8,514 nucleotides of DNA, taken from NCBI GenBank assembly GCA_022564135.1, contig JADFLZ010000075.1:1-8514 (forward strand), read 5' to 3'. This DNA comes from Candidatus Zixiibacteriota bacterium (lineage in GTDB: Bacteria > Zixibacteria > MSB-5A5 > GN15 > FEB-12). A model generated the notes under the pieces. That model did not search any database and had not been told where the DNA came from. It was given only the letters and a program-made list of their open reading frames with translations. The position numbers and the translations under genes were made by a program. Shown in pieces: positions 6,296 through 8,514 of the stretch (position 1 is its first letter; each line of letters opens with the position of its first letter).

Positions 6296-7393
6296 CTAAA
6301 ACGACAGCTTATTCACAGCATCAGCCAAATGATCGGGTGCTAAGTGGGCATATATCATAGTGGTTTGGATATCAGAGTGACCCATTAGCTTCATAACGGT
6401 AGGAAGATCCACTCCGCTCATTACCAGCTGACTGGCAAATGTGTGCCTGAGTGTATGTAGCTTAGTCAGCCCCTCTATGTCTGCTTCTCTTGCTATGCGA
6501 ATTAGTCTCTCTCGGAGTTTCGTCCTTATTATAGCCCCTGAGCTATCAGGAAAAACGAAATTGCTCTTAAGTGATTTGCCATTACTTGCTTTCAATTTAG
6601 TCAGCAGTTTGTGTAACTTATCACTAATAGGTATTTCTCTCTCCCCTGTCTTGGGTTGCCAGAACTCTTTGCGGCGTATTTTGATTTTACGACGCTTCAA
6701 ATCAACATCGTCCCATTCAAGATTCTCTAATTCTGCCTTACGCATCCCAGTGTTCAAAAAGGTAAAGTATATTGGATAAAGATCAGCCGGACAGGCATTC
6801 AAGAATTTAGAGACTTCTTTGTTTGTTAGAAATCTGACGGGCTTTGCATCATTGACCTTTAGCGGTTTTACTTTAGTGGTCGGATTCTCTTTAAGGTATC
6901 CCCACTTGATAGCGAGATTGAACATCGTCTTTAGGGCGCCTATTTCAAAGTTTATCGTGTGTGCCCTGGCACCTTTACGGGTATGACCATTGACGTCATT
7001 ATCAGATTCTACTGGTTTACCATTAGGGTTAACCCAACTGTCCTTGCGGAAGACTTTATACAGATCAAGAGTCTTAGGAGTTACCTGTGAAAGAAACCGA
7101 ATGTCATCAACTTTCTTGGCGAAATGCTTGAAATGGTCAATCACTGCCCGATAGCGATTGCAAGTAGAAGGCTGATGATTGGCTCGAGAGTAGTCTAAGA
7201 ACTGTTCAAAGAACTTATCAATGAAGATATCATTTTGAGCAAATCCAAATTCATTACGTGCTATTTTTACTTCTGCATCCTGTAGCGCCAACTGTGCAAT
7301 CTTCTTGGCTGAACCTATACGTTTACGTATTCGCCTGCCGTTAGCCCTGACATCGATATACCAGACTCTGCCTCTTTTGAAAATAGCACCCAT
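6296..7393 (-). CDS. tyrosine recombinase / phage-type integrase
   Basis: Complete 365-residue site-specific recombinase. A basic N-terminal region (MGAIFKRGRVWYIDVRANGR, then RRIRKRIGS) resembles the arm-binding domain of tRNA-targeting integrases. A core-binding SAM-like domain spans about 55-170 and the catalytic domain about 185-360. All catalytic residues are present: Arg218 (NTGMRKAELENL), Lys248 (KTGEREIPIS), His313 and Arg316 (LHTLRHTFAS), His339 (LMGHSDIQTTM) and nucleophile Tyr348 (IYAHL). It should therefore be active. It catalyses strand exchange between attP and attB. AGGAGG (7400-7405) lies six bases before the ATG. The gene reads away from the 3' end of tRNA-Ser, 104 bases off, suggesting that this tRNA is the integration target. 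It converges with acs, and no excisionase or cargo gene is evident beside it. It appears AT-richer than acs and the YhaM gene, consistent with acquisition. Confidence 0.93.
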   Translation of the reverse strand: MGAIFKRGRVWYIDVRANGRRIRKRIGSAKKIAQLALQDAEVKIARNEFGFAQNDIFIDKFFEQFLDYSRANHQPSTCNRYRAVIDHFKHFAKKVDDIRFLSQVTPKTLDLYKVFRKDSWVNPNGKPVESDNDVNGHTRKGARAHTINFEIGALKTMFNLAIKWGYLKENPTTKVKPLKVNDAKPVRFLTNKEVSKFLNACPADLYPIYFTFLNTGMRKAELENLEWDDVDLKRRKIKIRRKEFWQPKTGEREIPISDKLHKLLTKLKASNGKSLKSNFVFPDSSGAIIRTKLRERLIRIAREADIEGLTKLHTLRHTFASQLVMSGVDLPTVMKLMGHSDIQTTMIYAHLAPDHLADAVNKLSF

Positions 7394-7406
7394 AACTGTC
7401 CTCCTG

Positions 7407-7427
7407 TGGTCACAATATGGTCACAAT
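7407..7427 (-). promoter_or_regulatory. tandem operator-like repeats in the recombinase leader
   Basis: TGGTCACAAT occurs twice in direct orientation, at 7407-7416 and 7418-7427, one DNA turn apart (11-base period). GTGACA at 7431-7436 forms a partial inverted partner. The pair lies between the predicted transcription start and the ribosome binding site, where bound repressor would block expression. Integrase arm-type binding sites are the alternative. Confidence 0.5.
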
Positions 7428-7438
7428 CAAGTGACAGA

Positions 7439-7468
7439 AATATACTCTATACGGTAACATGTTGTCAA
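7439..7468 (-). promoter_or_regulatory. sigma70-like promoter of the recombinase gene
   Basis: On the minus strand TTGACA (7463-7468) is followed after 18 bases by TATATT (7439-7444). Transcription would begin near 7432, giving a leader of about 40 bases that contains the TGGTCACAAT repeats and the AGGAGG site. Confidence 0.55.
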
Positions 7469-7497
7469 GTAGAAAGATATGAATAGATCAGAAATTA

Positions 7498-7586
7498 TGG
7501 CGGAGAGACAGGGATTCGAACCCTGGATAGGGGTTACCTATACACGCTTTCCAGGCGTGCGCCTTCAACCACTCGGCCATCTCTCC
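7498..7586 (-). tRNA. tRNA-Ser (anticodon GGA)
   Basis: An 89-base class II tRNA. The acceptor stem pairs GGAGAGA (7580-7586) with TCTCTCC (7502-7508), followed by discriminator G (7501) and a genome-encoded CCA (7498-7500). The anticodon stem is CACGC/GCGTG with loop CTGGAAA (7548-7554); the anticodon GGA (7550-7552) reads the serine codons UCC and UCU. The long variable arm typical of serine tRNAs is present as ATAGG-TAACC-CCTAT, and the T-loop is GGTTCGAATCC. It lies between the recombinase and the YhaM-like gene, all on one strand. Its 3' end is the likely integration site of the neighbouring recombinase; the gene is intact, as expected when an element restores the 3' part it enters. Confidence 0.95.
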
Positions 7587-7669
7587 GAACAAATATAATT
7601 TTTTTTCAAGCCGGTCAGATTATTCAGATTGATAATTTAGGCATTTTTCAGCTCTGGACAACTACTATT

Positions 7670-7721
7670 TGAGCACAGCGCAGCCATATTCCCACCGCAA
7701 GCAGTGGGACACCCGTGCTCA
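7670..7721. repeat. nested double palindrome between tRNA-Ser and the YhaM-like gene
   Basis: TGAGCAC (7670-7676) pairs with GTGCTCA (7715-7721), and within it TCCCAC (7690-7695) pairs with GTGGGA (7704-7709) over an 8-base loop. The two perfect stems form one larger imperfect hairpin of 52 bases. No T tract follows on the minus strand, so it is not a clear terminator for the upstream YhaM-like gene. It has the look of a dispersed intergenic palindromic repeat; copies elsewhere cannot be checked here. Confidence 0.5.
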
Positions 7722-7785
7722 GGATGACTAACAGCCAGCAAACTCAGGATAGTTACTGAAAATTGTCTAATTGAGGACAAGAGTT

Positions 7786-8514
7786 TTATTTGCCAGATTC
7801 CATATCTGAATCACGGCCGAAAAACAGGTAACGCTCCAGAAGCTTGACATATTCCGACCAGCCCTGGCCGCCCTGTCTTTCTCTGATTCTGTCGATAGCG
7901 CCCATCTTGCTGTCTATTTCGTCACAGTAAAAGAGCACAAAGGCTTCAGCCATCTGCGGCACTACCGGGGTGGCGTATTCAAGCTGTCCATGGTGTGAGA
8001 GAATCATATGACGCAGTTTTATCAAAAGAGATTCCGGGAAAGCTTCGATCTGGTGGGCTCTTTCGGTAATCCAGGCATCGGCCACACAAATATGCCCCAG
8101 CAGGCGGCCGGAGTCGGTGTAATCAATAACAGTATCGATAGAGTATTGCTCAATCTTGCCTGAATCGTGAAACAGCCCGCCGAATATCAAGAGGTCATTA
8201 TCTAAATGTTGGTAGCCCGAGGCCACCCGAAGCGCCAGCTCGGTCACATTGGCCGAGTGCTCTGAGAGCCCGCCGATATAAGCGTGATGCCAGAGTTTTC
8301 CGGCGGCGGCGACCAGATAGTCATTAAAGAATTTTTCATCATTCCAGAACGACTCTGTTAAATTTTTGATATAGCTGTTTTGAATTTTTTCTGTCAGTGC
8401 TAAAATTCTGGCCCGGCGCTCTTCAATCGGCTGAGATGAATGCGCCAGTATATCTTCGATGGTGTATTCATCTTTTTCGGCAAGCCTGAGGCGGTCAACT
8501 TTGAACTGTTTCTT
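7786..8514 (-). CDS. YhaM-like HD-domain 3'-5' exoribonuclease, 5' end missing
   Basis: The C-terminal 242 residues of a YhaM/Cbf1-type HD-domain nuclease; the frame is open to the right edge and about 70-90 N-terminal residues, including the OB-fold nucleic-acid-binding domain, are missing. Counting from the first visible residue, KLWHHAYIGGLSEHS (73-87) supplies His86, LFHDSGKIEQYS supplies His116-Asp117, DYTDSGRLLGHI supplies His141, MILSHHGQLEYATPV supplies His174-His175, and FYCDEIDSKMG supplies Asp198. These are the family's HD metal ligands and signature blocks. Known members degrade single-stranded RNA or DNA from the 3' end in the cytoplasm. A GTG at 8245-8247 could pass as a start, but the family-specific sequence continues upstream without a break, so it is internal. 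tRNA-Ser lies 199 bases downstream. Confidence 0.9.
   Translation of the reverse strand, partial: KKQFKVDRLRLAEKDEYTIEDILAHSSQPIEERRARILALTEKIQNSYIKNLTESFWNDEKFFNDYLVAAAGKLWHHAYIGGLSEHSANVTELALRVASGYQHLDNDLLIFGGLFHDSGKIEQYSIDTVIDYTDSGRLLGHICVADAWITERAHQIEAFPESLLIKLRHMILSHHGQLEYATPVVPQMAEAFVLFYCDEIDSKMGAIDRIRERQGGQGWSEYVKLLERYLFFGRDSDMESGK

Noticed and set aside
6441..6779. 112-codon plus-strand frame inside the recombinase gene
   Set aside because: It is antisense to a complete, motif-verified recombinase and has no recognisable protein character.
7786..8247. GTG at 8245-8247 as the start of a 153-residue HD protein
   Set aside because: Family-specific sequence, including an HD ligand histidine and the HHAYIGG block, continues upstream in the same frame to the window edge.
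1..8514. CRISPR array or insertion sequence
   Set aside because: No regularly spaced repeats, no transposase frame and no terminal inverted repeats with target duplications were seen.

Overview
The window is bacterial chromosomal DNA, with ordinary bacterial genes, sigma70-like promoters, Shine-Dalgarno sites and a CCA-encoding tRNA-Ser. No gene pins down the lineage. A YhaM-type HD exoribonuclease beside a tRNA gene, many small loosely spaced genes and moderate GC suggest a non-model, probably uncultured bacterium; this placement is weak.

Layout. Positions 1-6006 are all plus strand. They hold the 3' part of an APC-superfamily amino acid permease, an overlapping 64-codon ORF of unknown nature closed by a terminator, a DinB-like metal-binding protein with its own terminator, a small single-domain cupin, a short-chain dehydrogenase/reductase (SDR), a short Walker-A ORF that looks like a truncated NTPase, and a complete acetyl-CoA synthetase (acs). 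Gaps of 90-380 bases, plus the terminators, suggest mostly independent units rather than one operon. From 6296 everything is on the minus strand: a complete tyrosine recombinase, a tRNA-Ser(GGA) gene, and the C-terminal three quarters of a YhaM-like HD-domain 3'-5' exoribonuclease running off the right edge.

Working together. The permease and Acs could both feed central carbon metabolism, but nothing in the sequence links them into a pathway. The clearest organisational signal is on the right. The recombinase starts 104 bases beyond the 3' end of tRNA-Ser and reads away from it, the usual arrangement of an element integrated at a tRNA 3' end. Its promoter is well formed (TTGACA-18-TATATT) and is followed by two direct copies of TGGTCACAAT before the ribosome binding site, as expected for a repressor operator. 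Between the convergent acs and recombinase genes lies a tRNA 3'-end-like fragment and a widely spaced 10-bp inverted repeat, which may be part of the element's other boundary.

I see no convincing new multi-gene system. The best leads are the recombinase/tRNA junction with its control region, the tRNA-like scar, and the acs promoter that starts inside a dead-looking P-loop ORF.
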